This document shows positions 54,152-63,483 of a DNA stretch of 64,000 nt, one piece after another. This stretch comes from Ectobacillus sp042610425 (lineage in GTDB: Bacteria; Bacillota; Bacilli; Bacillales; Bacillaceae_G). Under the pieces are notes generated by a model, which had not been told where the DNA came from, searched no databases, and saw only the letters and a program-made list of their open reading frames with translations. The stretch is from NCBI RefSeq assembly GCF_042610425.1, contig NZ_JBGJZM010000001.1, forward strand, positions 1,612,001 through 1,676,000. The letters run 5' to 3'. Made by a program: the position numbers and the translations under genes. Each line of letters starts with the position of its first letter. Positions within the stretch are counted from its first letter, which is position 1.

Positions 54152-55117
54152 CTACACTCCTTTCCCAATCAATCCAAGGGCAGGATAATATTTAGGACGA
54201 AGGTCATTATCTTTGTTCACCGTAACTGAGGATACATGCATAAACTCCACAGCAAACGGCAAACGATTCCGCATCATTCCGTACACTTCTTCAAGTAATG
54301 GATGATCTCCAACAAGAAGGAGCTTCTGCATATTCCCCGATCCGCCCATAAATGAATACTTATAAAAATGGAGGATACGATCCATTTCCTCCATAAGCTC
54401 ATCCATTTCCGTCATGACCATCTCCTTATTACGAACGGTCATGCCATCTGAGGAAAGCTCAATCGAATCCTCATAAGAAAATTTTTGATTTTGCATAAAG
54501 ACGGGAGTCGTTCCATGAAATATAGTAATGTTTGCATCTGAAACATCTAGCTTTACTAACAGCAATTCCTTCTCATTCGTCAGTTTCGATTCTTCGTAGA
54601 GCCGCATAAGAGATAGAGAAGAAAGATCTGCAGAAACCGGATTGAGCTTTGCTTTCTCAAACATCGTGGCATATGATACAACAAGATTCTCTGGAGATGC
54701 GAATAACATGATTTCCTGCTGATCTTCCTTTTGACCAAGCTGAATAAAATCGAACGTTGGACTCTCAAATGGAAGATGAATGCTATGACCAAGTTCTAAA
54801 TTAATGTAACCTTGAATTTCTTCCTCCGTAATATCAGCAGGGATTTGCTGCTTTCGCACTATGACATACGCATCAGGAACAATGAAGTGAATATTTTTCT
54901 TCTTCAGTCCCCATTTTGATACACAGTTGCGAAGGAGTAATTCAAATGAATTTGTATCCACAATCATTCCGCTTTTTACAATACCTGGCGGAATATATGT
55001 CTCTCCAAACGAATGAACCTGAGTCGAGGATGAACCTCGACCTTCTACATAACGTATTACATAATCTTTACATTCTAAGCCGATAGATTTTTTTCGAGTC
55101 GGAATTAAAAATGCCAT
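54152..55117 (-). CDS. pilM: Type IV pilus actin-like protein PilM
   Basis: A 321-residue cytoplasmic ATPase-fold protein that links the motor to PilN and PilO. SIGLECKDYVIRYVEG is the phosphate-1 region and LLVKLDVSDANITIFHGTTP the phosphate-2 region of the actin-like fold. I take the ATG at 55117, eight bases after GGTGA; a GTG and an ATG upstream are alternatives. It follows the prepilin peptidase gene closely. Confidence 0.82.
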   Translation of the reverse strand: MAFLIPTRKKSIGLECKDYVIRYVEGRGSSSTQVHSFGETYIPPGIVKSGMIVDTNSFELLLRNCVSKWGLKKKNIHFIVPDAYVIVRKQQIPADITEEEIQGYINLELGHSIHLPFESPTFDFIQLGQKEDQQEIMLFASPENLVVSYATMFEKAKLNPVSADLSSLSLMRLYEESKLTNEKELLLVKLDVSDANITIFHGTTPVFMQNQKFSYEDSIELSSDGMTVRNKEMVMTEMDELMEEMDRILHFYKYSFMGGSGNMQKLLLVGDHPLLEEVYGMMRNRLPFAVEFMHVSSVTVNKDNDLRPKYYPALGLIGKGV

Positions 55118-55132
55118 AGTTGTCATCACCGC

Positions 55133-55885
55133 TTAATAGAAAAGTGAAATATAATATCGAATCATCTCGTTTCCGAAAAAATACGCAACGAGTGTACCCA
55201 TCATAATATAGGGTCCAAACGGCATTGGCTTATTCCGTTTCAACCGACCTGTCATGAGGCCGAGTAAGCCAAATACCGTTCCAAAAAATGCAGATAAAAG
55301 AAACGCTAAGATAACGAGCTTGCCGCCTAGCACAAATCCTAATAAGGCAAAGAGCTTTACGTCTCCTCCGCCCATTCCCCCCTTGCTAAACGCAGCAATG
55401 AGAAATAAGAGAATAAAAGCAATGCCTGCTCCGCTCAAACTAGACCACCAAGGCTGCAAGGGAATAATCAATCGCTCAATTGCAAAAATAACGAAAAAGA
55501 ATAACAAAATGATATTAGGAATGAGCATATAGGTCAAATCAGACACGACAATAATGATAAGAAGAGACACAAGTGTCCAACCGACAAATACCTCTGCTTG
55601 AAATCCAAGCAAATCGAATGTGTAAACGAATAACAAACCTGTTAGCAGTTCAAAGATTAGATAAATAGGTGAAATCGAAGCACCGCAGGTTTTGCACTTG
55701 CCTTGTTGCCAAATATACGAAAACACAGGAACCAGCTCTGCATATGTTAATGTATGTCCGCAAGATGCACAAGCCGACCGAGGCCTCACAATGGATTTTT
55801 TAGCTGGTACGCGCAGACCAACAACGTTATAGAAGGAACCAAGCACCAGACCAACTACAAATATGTATGCATAGACAAACCACAT
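55133..55885 (-). CDS. Prepilin peptidase, family A24
   Basis: A 250-residue polytopic aspartic protease that cleaves and N-methylates prepilins. The N-terminal domain has a zinc site made by CASCGHTLT and CKTCGASISP. The catalytic aspartates are in VVSDLTYMLIPN and GMGGGDVKLFALLG. The ATG at 55885 lies ten bases after AAGGAG. Being inside the pilus operon, it is presumably dedicated to the pilins here (PilD role). Confidence 0.93.
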   Translation of the reverse strand: MWFVYAYIFVVGLVLGSFYNVVGLRVPAKKSIVRPRSACASCGHTLTYAELVPVFSYIWQQGKCKTCGASISPIYLIFELLTGLLFVYTFDLLGFQAEVFVGWTLVSLLIIIVVSDLTYMLIPNIILLFFFVIFAIERLIIPLQPWWSSLSGAGIAFILLFLIAAFSKGGMGGGDVKLFALLGFVLGGKLVILAFLLSAFFGTVFGLLGLMTGRLKRNKPMPFGPYIMMGTLVAYFFGNEMIRYYISLFY

Positions 55886-55935
55886 CGTTACCAAACTCCT
55901 TATCTATACCTCATCTATAAAACTATTACTATATA

Positions 55936-55987
55936 AAGAAAGGGTATGAGAAAGGGAACGTGAAGGCTCCTTTTCATACCCTTTTTT
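55936..55987 (-). terminator. Intra-operon hairpin after the pilin gene
   Basis: AGGGTATGAAAAGGAG-type sequence pairs with CTCATACCCT across a 10-15 base loop, between the pilin stop codon and the prepilin peptidase start. A partial terminator or RNA-stabilising structure here would let pilin mRNA exceed that of the downstream genes. Confidence 0.6.
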
Positions 55988-56018
55988 ACTCAATACTAAT
56001 AAATGGTTAATCCATTAA

Positions 56019-56456
56019 TTATTTTGCAATAGTACGATTTGTACCATATCCAGTATCAGTATTAATACCGTCTATTGTAGCATTTGTAAATGTAATTGTT
56101 ACCCCACCAGCTACACCAGTACCAGTGATACTAAATGTTGTTCCATCAGTAGAAACCGTTACACTATAAGAAGTTAATTTTACATTGCTTACATATTGTT
56201 GTAGCATAGTGCTAGTAATTGTTGTAGTCTTATCCCCAGCAGTAGCGACCGCAGGCACACCATTTGCAGCTACATACGTTTTTGCAGAATTAATTACTGT
56301 AATTGCATCGGCTTTCACGCCATCTTCTTTCGACTTCTGAATAATACTACCAATACTAGGAATTGCAATAGCAGCAACGATACCTAAAATTACGATAACT
56401 GCTAACAATTCGACAAGGGTTAGCCCTTTTTCATTTTTCAAGAATTTCTTCAACAT
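56019..56456 (-). CDS. Major type IV pilin
   Basis: A 145-residue prepilin. The leader MLKKFLKNEKG ends in Gly and is followed by LTLVELLAVIVILGIVAAIA, with the conserved Glu5 of the mature pilin; the helix is followed by a Thr-rich globular domain with no cysteines. Cleavage after Gly11 by the A24 peptidase is expected. It lies right after pilC. The short globular domain and ComGC-like form are typical of Gram-positive pilins. Confidence 0.9.
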   Translation of the reverse strand: MLKKFLKNEKGLTLVELLAVIVILGIVAAIAIPSIGSIIQKSKEDGVKADAITVINSAKTYVAANGVPAVATAGDKTTTITSTMLQQYVSNVKLTSYSVTVSTDGTTFSITGTGVAGGVTITFTNATIDGINTDTGYGTNRTIAK

Positions 56457-56477
56457 GCTAACGCACTTCCTCTCAGT

Positions 56478-57686
56478 CTAATGTATATTTTGATAAATTG
56501 TGAATAACGGAATCATAATTGCTAGAACGATTGTACCTACGACTGTTGAGAGTAACACTACCATTGCGGGTTCAATGAGCGCCTTAAAGCGATCTGTCGC
56601 AGATTCTACTTCTGCCTCATAGAAATCAGCTACCCTTTCAAGCATGCTATCAAGGGATCCTGTTTCCTCCCCAATGGCAATCATACTAGAGACAAGTGCG
56701 GGAAATACCCAGTGATTTTTCATTGGATCAGAAAGAGGTTTCCCATTTTGAAGTGCCTCGCGCGATTTTCGAATGGCACGCGCTACAACCTCGTTATCTA
56801 CTACATCCTCTACAATGGTTAGCGATTGAAGAATCGGAACGGCTCCTGATACAAGGGAACTCAGCGTACGAGTCATTCTTGCAATTACCGCTTTTTGAAA
56901 CAATTTTCCTATTAAAGGCAGCTTTAGTATAGCATAATCGACATAAAATTTACTACTTGTATTCCGCATTATTAACATAAAATTCATATATAAGAAGATA
57001 ATTATAAGCAGTAAAATCCACCAATAATGCTGCATCCAATTACTAGAGGAAACAACCGCCTGTGTTAGCCAAGGAAGCTTCGCATTGTTCTCCTTAAACA
57101 TCGTTACAAACGTAGGCACAACCTGGACGAGTAAGAATACGACTACAGCAATTGCAATGATCGCTACCGTGAGCGGATAGGCCATGGCCGATTGAATTTT
57201 TTGCCTTGTGCGTAGCTGCTTTTCAAAATAATTTGCCATGTTCTCGAGCGTTACATCTAGCTGTCCCGTTGATTCCCCAGCCTTCACCATACTTATAAAC
57301 ATACGAGAAAACATTTTTTTATGCACTGCATATGCACTCGACAAACTTCGACCTGCACGCAAATCATCTTCTACGGTTTCCAGTGTTCTTTGAAGCACTT
57401 TGCTTTCCGTTTGATTTCGGAGAATACTTGTTGCATCGACAATCGTTACACCAGCCTGCAGCAAAGTAGAAAATTGCCGTAAATAAACGACAAAGTCACG
57501 AAGCTTCAGCACAGCACCGAAGGTAATCTCTTTTGTTAACAGAGTTTCCGGTACTTCCTTCACATCCAAAATTCGCATTTCTTTATCTCGCAATTTCCCA
57601 TATGCTTCCCGTTTAGAAATCGCTGAAAGTTTCCCAGTCTGCTTTTTTCCTGTTTTCGTACGAACTACATATTGAAATTGCGGCAT
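56478..57686 (-). CDS. pilC: Type IV pilus platform protein PilC (GspF family)
   Basis: A 402-residue inner-membrane platform with two GspF repeats and about three helices. FVVYLRQFSTLLQAGVTIVD and the second-repeat equivalent MTRTLSSLVSGAVPILQSL, plus AIGEETGSLDSMLERVADFY, are the family signatures. It follows pilT by three bases. Confidence 0.92.
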   Translation of the reverse strand: MPQFQYVVRTKTGKKQTGKLSAISKREAYGKLRDKEMRILDVKEVPETLLTKEITFGAVLKLRDFVVYLRQFSTLLQAGVTIVDATSILRNQTESKVLQRTLETVEDDLRAGRSLSSAYAVHKKMFSRMFISMVKAGESTGQLDVTLENMANYFEKQLRTRQKIQSAMAYPLTVAIIAIAVVVFLLVQVVPTFVTMFKENNAKLPWLTQAVVSSSNWMQHYWWILLLIIIFLYMNFMLIMRNTSSKFYVDYAILKLPLIGKLFQKAVIARMTRTLSSLVSGAVPILQSLTIVEDVVDNEVVARAIRKSREALQNGKPLSDPMKNHWVFPALVSSMIAIGEETGSLDSMLERVADFYEAEVESATDRFKALIEPAMVVLLSTVVGTIVLAIMIPLFTIYQNIH

Positions 57687-57689
57687 CGT

Positions 57690-58727
57690 TTACACTTCCC
57701 TTTCGTGTAAAAATGGTTGCGCCGCTTCATAGGAAATAATCCCTTTTGCAACATAGTCCTTCATCGATATCTCTAACGTGTGCATACCTTGCTCACGTCC
57801 GGTTTGCATCACACTAGGAAGCTGTTCAAGCTTTTCACTACGAATTAAATTCGAAACTGCAGCATTGTTCATAAGAATTTCCGTAGCAGCAATCCGTCCC
57901 CCGCCGTCCATACGTGCAAACAAACGCTGAGCAACCGTAGCAACTAATACGGTAGCAAGCTGCAGCCGTATTTTACTTTGCTGATCTCCTGGAAATACAT
58001 CAACTATCCGTTCTATCGTTGCAGCAGCACTTGACGTATGAAGGGTCGCAAGCACAAGATGGCCCGTTTCGGCAGCGGTAATAGCTGTACTGATTGTTTC
58101 TAAATCACGCATTTCTCCGACTAATATCACATCTGGATCTTGACGCAGAGCAGCGCGCAGTCCATTTGCAAAACTTTTCGTATCCTGCCCTACTTCCCGT
58201 TGCTGAACAATGCAGCTGCGATGATTATGAACATATTCAATCGGATCCTCAAGAGTTATAATATGTTTCCGCTCTGTTCGATTTAAATAATCGATCATAG
58301 AAGCAAGTGTTGTTGATTTCCCGCTCCCTGTAGGACCGGTTACGAGAAACAATCCCTGCGGTTTTTTCACTAGCTTTTTTAACACCGGTGGTAAAAACAA
58401 ATCTTCTAAGCTTGGAATTTTATTCGGTATAACCCGAATCGCTAACGCAATATTCCCGCGCTGATGAAACAAATTCAAACGGAATCGTGATAACCCTTTT
58501 ATTTCATAGGAAAAATCAAGCTCTCCTTTTTCTTCAAACATGCGCCATTGTTCTTCTGTTGTTATGCTTCTAGCAATGTTATATACATCTTCTGCCTCAA
58601 GAGATGGTTCTTCCATACGATGAAGGTCACCGTAGATACGAAAGGTTGGTTGCATTCCTGTTGTAATATGTAAATCTGAGGCTTTCATTTCGCACACTTC
58701 ATACAACCATTTTGTTAACTTTTGCAC
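57690..58727 (-). CDS. pilT: Type IV pilus retraction ATPase PilT
   Basis: A 345-residue hexameric ATPase. The Walker A motif is VTGPTGSGKSTTLA, the Asp box DPIEYVHNHRSC, the Walker B region DPDVILVGEMRDLETI and the His box ETGHLVLATLHTSS. The N-terminal KASDLHITTGMQP and the absence of the tetracysteine zinc site separate it from PilB. It implies a retractable pilus and possible twitching. The GTG start follows AGGAG. Confidence 0.94.
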   Translation of the reverse strand: MQKLTKWLYEVCEMKASDLHITTGMQPTFRIYGDLHRMEEPSLEAEDVYNIARSITTEEQWRMFEEKGELDFSYEIKGLSRFRLNLFHQRGNIALAIRVIPNKIPSLEDLFLPPVLKKLVKKPQGLFLVTGPTGSGKSTTLASMIDYLNRTERKHIITLEDPIEYVHNHRSCIVQQREVGQDTKSFANGLRAALRQDPDVILVGEMRDLETISTAITAAETGHLVLATLHTSSAAATIERIVDVFPGDQQSKIRLQLATVLVATVAQRLFARMDGGGRIAATEILMNNAAVSNLIRSEKLEQLPSVMQTGREQGMHTLEISMKDYVAKGIISYEAAQPFLHEREV

Positions 58728-58742
58728 GCTACCGTCTCCTTT

Positions 58743-60398
58743 CTATTGTTCCATAGCTACTTGAAGTACTTCTTCCGTGGTTGTAAAGCCTTGTTTTACT
58801 TTTAATAGGCCATCATCAAGGAGAAAAATTGTTTTATTTGCAACAGCAATATCTCGAATGGTAGCAAAGCTTTCTGCATTTGCAATCGCATTTCGCACCT
58901 CTTCATTCACAACGAGAAGTTCATGAATGGCAATCCGTCCTTTATATCCGGTCATATCACAAGCTGGACAGCCCTTACCACGGTATACTTTATCAATGGT
59001 TAAACCACGGCTAGCAAAAATTTCTTTTTCGCGATCAGTTGCTTCCTGCTCTTCCTTACAATCTCGGCAAATTCTTCGAATCAATCGTTGTGACACAATC
59101 CCCGATAAGGATGAAGCAAGAAGGAACGATTCTACCCCCATATCAAGAAGACGAGAAATTGTTGCAATCGAATTGTTTGTATGAATCGTACTTAATACTA
59201 TGTGCCCAGTTAAGGAAGCACGGATTGCAATCTCAGCCGTTTCGCGGTCACGAATCTCCCCAATCATAATTATGTCCGGATCCTGACGCAAAATAGAACG
59301 AAGCCCTGTTGCAAATGTCATTCCTGTATTTTGATTGACTTGAATTTGGTTCACACCTTCAAGCTGATATTCAACTGGATCTTCAATTGTAATAATATTC
59401 ACTTCTTCATTATTCATTTTATTTAACGCTGCATATAAGGTAGAGGATTTTCCACTTCCTGTTGGACCTGTAATTAAAATAATGCCATGTGGATTTTGTA
59501 AAAAGCCAAGAAATCGCTGCAAATTTATAGTGTTAAATCCAAGCTTTGTTATATCGTTTAGTGAATTTCCTAAATCAAGTAAACGAAGAACGAGCTTTTC
59601 CCCAAAAATCGTAGGAAGTGAGGAAACACGTAAATCAATTTGATAATAATCGTAATGAAACCGAATGCGTCCATCCTGTGGAACACGCTGTTCCGTAATA
59701 TCCATGCCTGACATAATTTTGATACGTGCCGTTATCATCCCTTGCATATATTTTGGTAAGACACGCTCTGTATGAAGATGACCGTCTACACGATATCGAA
59801 CAACGATATTTTTTTCCTGCGGATCGATATGAATATCACTTGCTTTTTGTTGAATTGCATATTGTACAATTTGATTTACGAGCTTAATCGCTGGAGAGTC
59901 TTCCTCCATTGGTACCTCTTCTTGCTGTTCAGGCTCTTGCTCTGTTGTCCATTCATCAAAGGACTCCTGCATATCATAATAACGAGTGATTGTTCGTAAT
60001 ACATCTTCTTTTGCAGCAATAAGCGGTTCAATTTGAAACCCCGTTGAAAGACGAAGATCATTCATCACTACATAATCCATCGGATCGGCCATCGCTACGA
60101 AAAGCTTATCTCCTTGCTTCTTTAAAGGAACAACTAAGTTACGTTTGGCAACCTCTTTTGGAACGATATGAAACAGGGAATCATCAAACGGATAACGAAA
60201 TAAACTAACATGCGGAATACCGAGCTGCACCTCTAATACTTCCATTAGCTGCTGCTCCGTTATGTACCCACGCTGTAATAAAGCATCGCCAATCTTTTGT
60301 TGAGGTCCTTTTTCTTTTAAAGCTGTTTGGAGCTGTTCTTCTGAAATCAGACCTTCTTGAACGAGCAAATCACCTAACCGAACTCGTAAACGTTTCAT
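58743..60398 (-). CDS. pilB: Type IV pilus extension ATPase PilB (GspE family)
   Basis: A 551-residue ATPase. An N-terminal MshEN-type domain (LGDLLVQEGLISEEQLQ, about residues 5-65) could bind cyclic di-GMP. The motor has ITGPTGSGKSSTLYA, DPDIIMIGEIRDRETA and LTGHIVLSTIHTNNS, and a zinc site CRDCKEE with CPACDMTG. AGGAGG-like TTTGGAGGG precedes the ATG. It is 25 bases downstream of the VanW-like gene. Confidence 0.94.
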   Translation of the reverse strand: MKRLRVRLGDLLVQEGLISEEQLQTALKEKGPQQKIGDALLQRGYITEQQLMEVLEVQLGIPHVSLFRYPFDDSLFHIVPKEVAKRNLVVPLKKQGDKLFVAMADPMDYVVMNDLRLSTGFQIEPLIAAKEDVLRTITRYYDMQESFDEWTTEQEPEQQEEVPMEEDSPAIKLVNQIVQYAIQQKASDIHIDPQEKNIVVRYRVDGHLHTERVLPKYMQGMITARIKIMSGMDITEQRVPQDGRIRFHYDYYQIDLRVSSLPTIFGEKLVLRLLDLGNSLNDITKLGFNTINLQRFLGFLQNPHGIILITGPTGSGKSSTLYAALNKMNNEEVNIITIEDPVEYQLEGVNQIQVNQNTGMTFATGLRSILRQDPDIIMIGEIRDRETAEIAIRASLTGHIVLSTIHTNNSIATISRLLDMGVESFLLASSLSGIVSQRLIRRICRDCKEEQEATDREKEIFASRGLTIDKVYRGKGCPACDMTGYKGRIAIHELLVVNEEVRNAIANAESFATIRDIAVANKTIFLLDDGLLKVKQGFTTTEEVLQVAMEQ

Positions 60399-60422
60399 AT
60401 ATTTCCCTCCAAACTAATCTGT

Positions 60423-61694
60423 TTATTTTCCATTTGTTGTGTTACTTTGATTTTGTACTGTTGTCTGCGTAGTAGATGGATTCGTATATGATGTAGTAGC
60501 TTGCTGGGTTGTTTGTCCATTCGTTGGTGTTTGTATCGTCGATTGCGCTGCTTGCGACGCCACTTGTATATTCTTGACACCATTTACTTGCAGATAAAAG
60601 TCCTGTCCTATTTTATCTCGGGTTATGAGATTTCCATTTTTATATTGTTCACGATACACCGTTACTGCAAATCCATTCTTTCCCTTGCTCTCTGCTGTTA
60701 CTGCATCGTTTTTCGTTTCATTTTGAATTACATATTGTTGAATCTCCCGCGCATCAATAGTTTCAACTTCATTTTTATTCGTTACATATGTATACACAAA
60801 CGGAAGCCCCTGTAAAGAAACCCCCATACTAGTACCATCTAACGAAAATTGAAAGGTATAATCCGTATCATTTGGATTATAGAATACGAAATCACTTTTC
60901 CCTTGTTCTATATAGGCCTCTAATCCAAGCTTTGCATAAGCAGGGAGGACCATACTCGTATTTCGCTTTCGTACTTGAAAATTTGTCGGCGCCACTGCTT
61001 CATACATAAGGGATGAAATGACACTTAAGGAACCATCATCAATGTTAAGGTTTTTTTGAACAGCCACATTTGTTACAGACAGCTCACCTTTAGCAGGAAT
61101 CGTAACGGTTCCAAGCTGGCTCATCCATTGCTGCAGTCCCTCTTGATAAGAGGCTGTAGAAGAAGCTGTCGCTTGTGAAATTGCTTTGCTTGCTTTTTGT
61201 ACATCTATGTATCGAACCAACTGTAAGGATGTCTTTGATTCTAAAGAACTGGCCGCCTTTACTAAATCTTTTTCTAACTTATTTCGATCTACTTGATCTG
61301 CAATTTCTGGATTCAATTGATCTAATAATAATGTATCTAGCTTATTTGCTTGAATACTTACAGAAATACTAGAATGCTGGCCTGATTTAATATTCTTTAT
61401 GCTTTCGGTCACATCAAATGAAAATACATCCACTGGAACGAAGAACGTCGTTTCCCCATACTGCAACTGCACATGCGGTGTTGTTTTCCAAGTCGTAATT
61501 TGCTGTTGTAATTCGGATTGCGCTTGCTCTTTCACTTTTTTCTCTAGTGAGAGCGGTCCTACAAAGGTATTTGCTGCATATGCATAGGATGTATCAAACA
61601 ATTTCATAAGTGCCGCCTTTGCCCCGTATTGCAAAGCGAACACTGCCATACTAGATATGAGAACTATGAAAAAAAGGCGGAAGTTTTTCTTCAA
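60423..61694 (-). CDS. VanW-like domain protein in the pilus operon
   Basis: A 423-residue protein with one N-terminal membrane helix or signal anchor, a long helical region, a VanW-like domain (about 225-330: SVISSLMYEAVAPTNFQVRK, then YAKLGLEAYIE and DFVFYNPNDTDY) and a Thr/Gln/Asn-rich tail (about 380-423). It lies outside the membrane by inference. VanW proteins have unknown biochemistry. A TTG start overlaps the stop of the upstream gene as TTGA. Confidence 0.65.
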   Translation of the reverse strand: MKKNFRLFFIVLISSMAVFALQYGAKAALMKLFDTSYAYAANTFVGPLSLEKKVKEQAQSELQQQITTWKTTPHVQLQYGETTFFVPVDVFSFDVTESIKNIKSGQHSSISVSIQANKLDTLLLDQLNPEIADQVDRNKLEKDLVKAASSLESKTSLQLVRYIDVQKASKAISQATASSTASYQEGLQQWMSQLGTVTIPAKGELSVTNVAVQKNLNIDDGSLSVISSLMYEAVAPTNFQVRKRNTSMVLPAYAKLGLEAYIEQGKSDFVFYNPNDTDYTFQFSLDGTSMGVSLQGLPFVYTYVTNKNEVETIDAREIQQYVIQNETKNDAVTAESKGKNGFAVTVYREQYKNGNLITRDKIGQDFYLQVNGVKNIQVASQAAQSTIQTPTNGQTTQQATTSYTNPSTTQTTVQNQSNTTNGK

Positions 61695-62140
61695 ATTTTT
61701 GAACCTTCCTTCTTTTCAGTTTCCTCACGTTGAAACAGCTCTTCTAAATAGCTCATTTCTACCTGCTTCGATTGTGTTTCATCTTCTGATACTTTAATTG
61801 GTTGTTCCTCTGGCTCGCTTTCATTCTTGGATTCTGCCATTTGAGTAACAGGCATCATTTGGTCATAATTCTCTTCTACCTCATTTTCTTGTTCTGCCAC
61901 AAAGAAATACCGATATAATCTAGTTTCTAATACATATGAAATGACAAGTGCAAGTAATAGAATTAGGATTACATCCTGCCAAAGGGGCAAAACACCATTT
62001 AATCCAACGACAAGCATAACAAATGTGAAGGATAATAGGGATACAGCAAGGATTCCTAGTTTTGTTAATCCGGTCTGCAGTACATACAATACTGGAATTA
62101 ACAACAAGGATGCGAATATTATTGGAAATAGGTAGTCCAT
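61691..62140 (-). CDS. Small membrane protein heading the pilus operon
   Basis: A 149-residue protein with three or four helices in the first 85 residues and an acidic, Glu-rich cytoplasmic tail (NEVEENYDQMMP and on). I recognise no family. AAGAGGTG precedes the ATG. It is the first gene of the minus-strand pilus operon and overlaps the VanW-like gene by four bases, so it is probably part of the machine or its regulation. Confidence 0.65.
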   Translation of the reverse strand: MDYLFPIIFASLLLIPVLYVLQTGLTKLGILAVSLLSFTFVMLVVGLNGVLPLWQDVILILLLALVISYVLETRLYRYFFVAEQENEVEENYDQMMPVTQMAESKNESEPEEQPIKVSEDETQSKQVEMSYLEELFQREETEKKEGSKI

Positions 62141-62224
62141 CTTTGCACCTCTTTTGTAGTAAAATAAGATGAAGTTATTCTCTCACTATATTATACTAAC
62201 TGTGCGAAGGAAAGAAGGATGGAA

Positions 62225-62872
62225 ATGAGAAAAAACAATGAAAACGGACTAACACTTGTAGAAGTACTGGCATCCATTACCATTCTATCCATTATTACCG
62301 TCGGATTATTTTCTGTTTTTCCCAAATCCTACTCCGTCATCAAACAAAGTCAATCAAAATTAGTTGCAGTGAATCTTGCACGCGGGGCAGTACATTATAT
62401 GGAAAAACAAGATTACGATATACTAAACAACTATCTTACTAGCTTAGGTAGCGGAAACGTAGCTGTCTTCGATACAGCGAATGCCTGCAACACATCTTAC
62501 AGCAGTTCTGTCAGCCCAAACACTCCGTTTACCATTTTCCCTGACACGAGTAGCTGCATAAAAATCATTACCCCTTCCATAAATAACGTCACCTATACTA
62601 ATTATAATGTACAATTATTTGTAGTGCCGCCATACTATAACGATAGCCATGTGCAGGCTATTCTAACTCATATCCATGCAGTTCATCCTAAAACCGCACT
62701 GCAAAATCTACCAAACCAATTAAACACAATGATGGCAAAAGATGCAGCAAACATACAGCAAAGCCCTGCGTACACACCGCTACACGTATTCGCCTATGTC
62801 GATACAAATGAACAAGACAATACGGAGGGAATCTTGCTAGAGGGGAGCATAACCAAAGATGGAATACGGTAA
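62225..62872 (+). CDS. Minor prepilin, PilV-like
   Basis: A 215-residue prepilin-like protein. The leader RKNNENG is followed by LTLVEVLASITILSIITVGL with Glu5. The globular domain has two cysteines in AFDTANACNTS-like and DTSSCIKI segments that could pair. The ATG at 62225 lies six bases after AGAAGG. It opens a plus-strand operon divergent from the main pilus operon, and overlaps the next gene by 14 bases. Confidence 0.82.
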   Translation: MRKNNENGLTLVEVLASITILSIITVGLFSVFPKSYSVIKQSQSKLVAVNLARGAVHYMEKQDYDILNNYLTSLGSGNVAVFDTANACNTSYSSSVSPNTPFTIFPDTSSCIKIITPSINNVTYTNYNVQLFVVPPYYNDSHVQAILTHIHAVHPKTALQNLPNQLNTMMAKDAANIQQSPAYTPLHVFAYVDTNEQDNTEGILLEGSITKDGIR

Positions 62873-63470
62873 GCTAGATCAACGAGGCGTCACACTAGTA
62901 GAACTTCTCGGGACAATTGTTATAGCATCGATTATTATGACTTCCTTATATAGCGTATTTACAATGGGGTTAAAAACGTATAACAATATTACGGCCGAAA
63001 CGAATGTGCAAAATGAAGCAGATTACGTCGTATCGATGATTATGAATAAACTATATGCTACATCCTACGATGATGTGATATTTAACGATGCAACGAAGAG
63101 CGTAGAACTTTATAAGAGAAAACAAAGTCCCTTGTTCTCAAAGGATGATGTAACTGTTAGCTATGACAACAACGCTCTGCCGATTGCTCGCTTATACATA
63201 CAAAACGGGAAAGTCATATTTGAAGAGTACGACGGACAAGGTAACACGCTGAATACAAATTCCTATCAGCAGGATGCAACCATTGAACTACTAACAGAAT
63301 CAAACATAGGGATGACTTGTACAAAACAAAGCACCGTATACGCACGTTCAGGTGCTACCGTTGTCCCCTTTTCCATATGTAACAATGGCATCATTCAACT
63401 TTCATTGTCATTTCATTCGAAAAACTCTACTACGGCACCACTTACTTTAAAAAGCGAAATTGGATTTTAA
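62859..63470 (+). CDS. Minor prepilin, PilW/PulJ-like
   Basis: A 203-residue prepilin-like protein. After the leader MEYGKLDQRG comes VTLVELLGTIVIASIIMTSL with Glu5. The position and length match PilW/GspJ-type minor pilins, which prime pilus assembly. The start lies inside the end of the preceding gene. Two cysteines occur late (MTCTKQS and SICNNG). Confidence 0.82.
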   Translation: MEYGKLDQRGVTLVELLGTIVIASIIMTSLYSVFTMGLKTYNNITAETNVQNEADYVVSMIMNKLYATSYDDVIFNDATKSVELYKRKQSPLFSKDDVTVSYDNNALPIARLYIQNGKVIFEEYDGQGNTLNTNSYQQDATIELLTESNIGMTCTKQSTVYARSGATVVPFSICNNGIIQLSLSFHSKNSTTAPLTLKSEIGF

Positions 63471-63483
63471 GAGAGGGATCACT

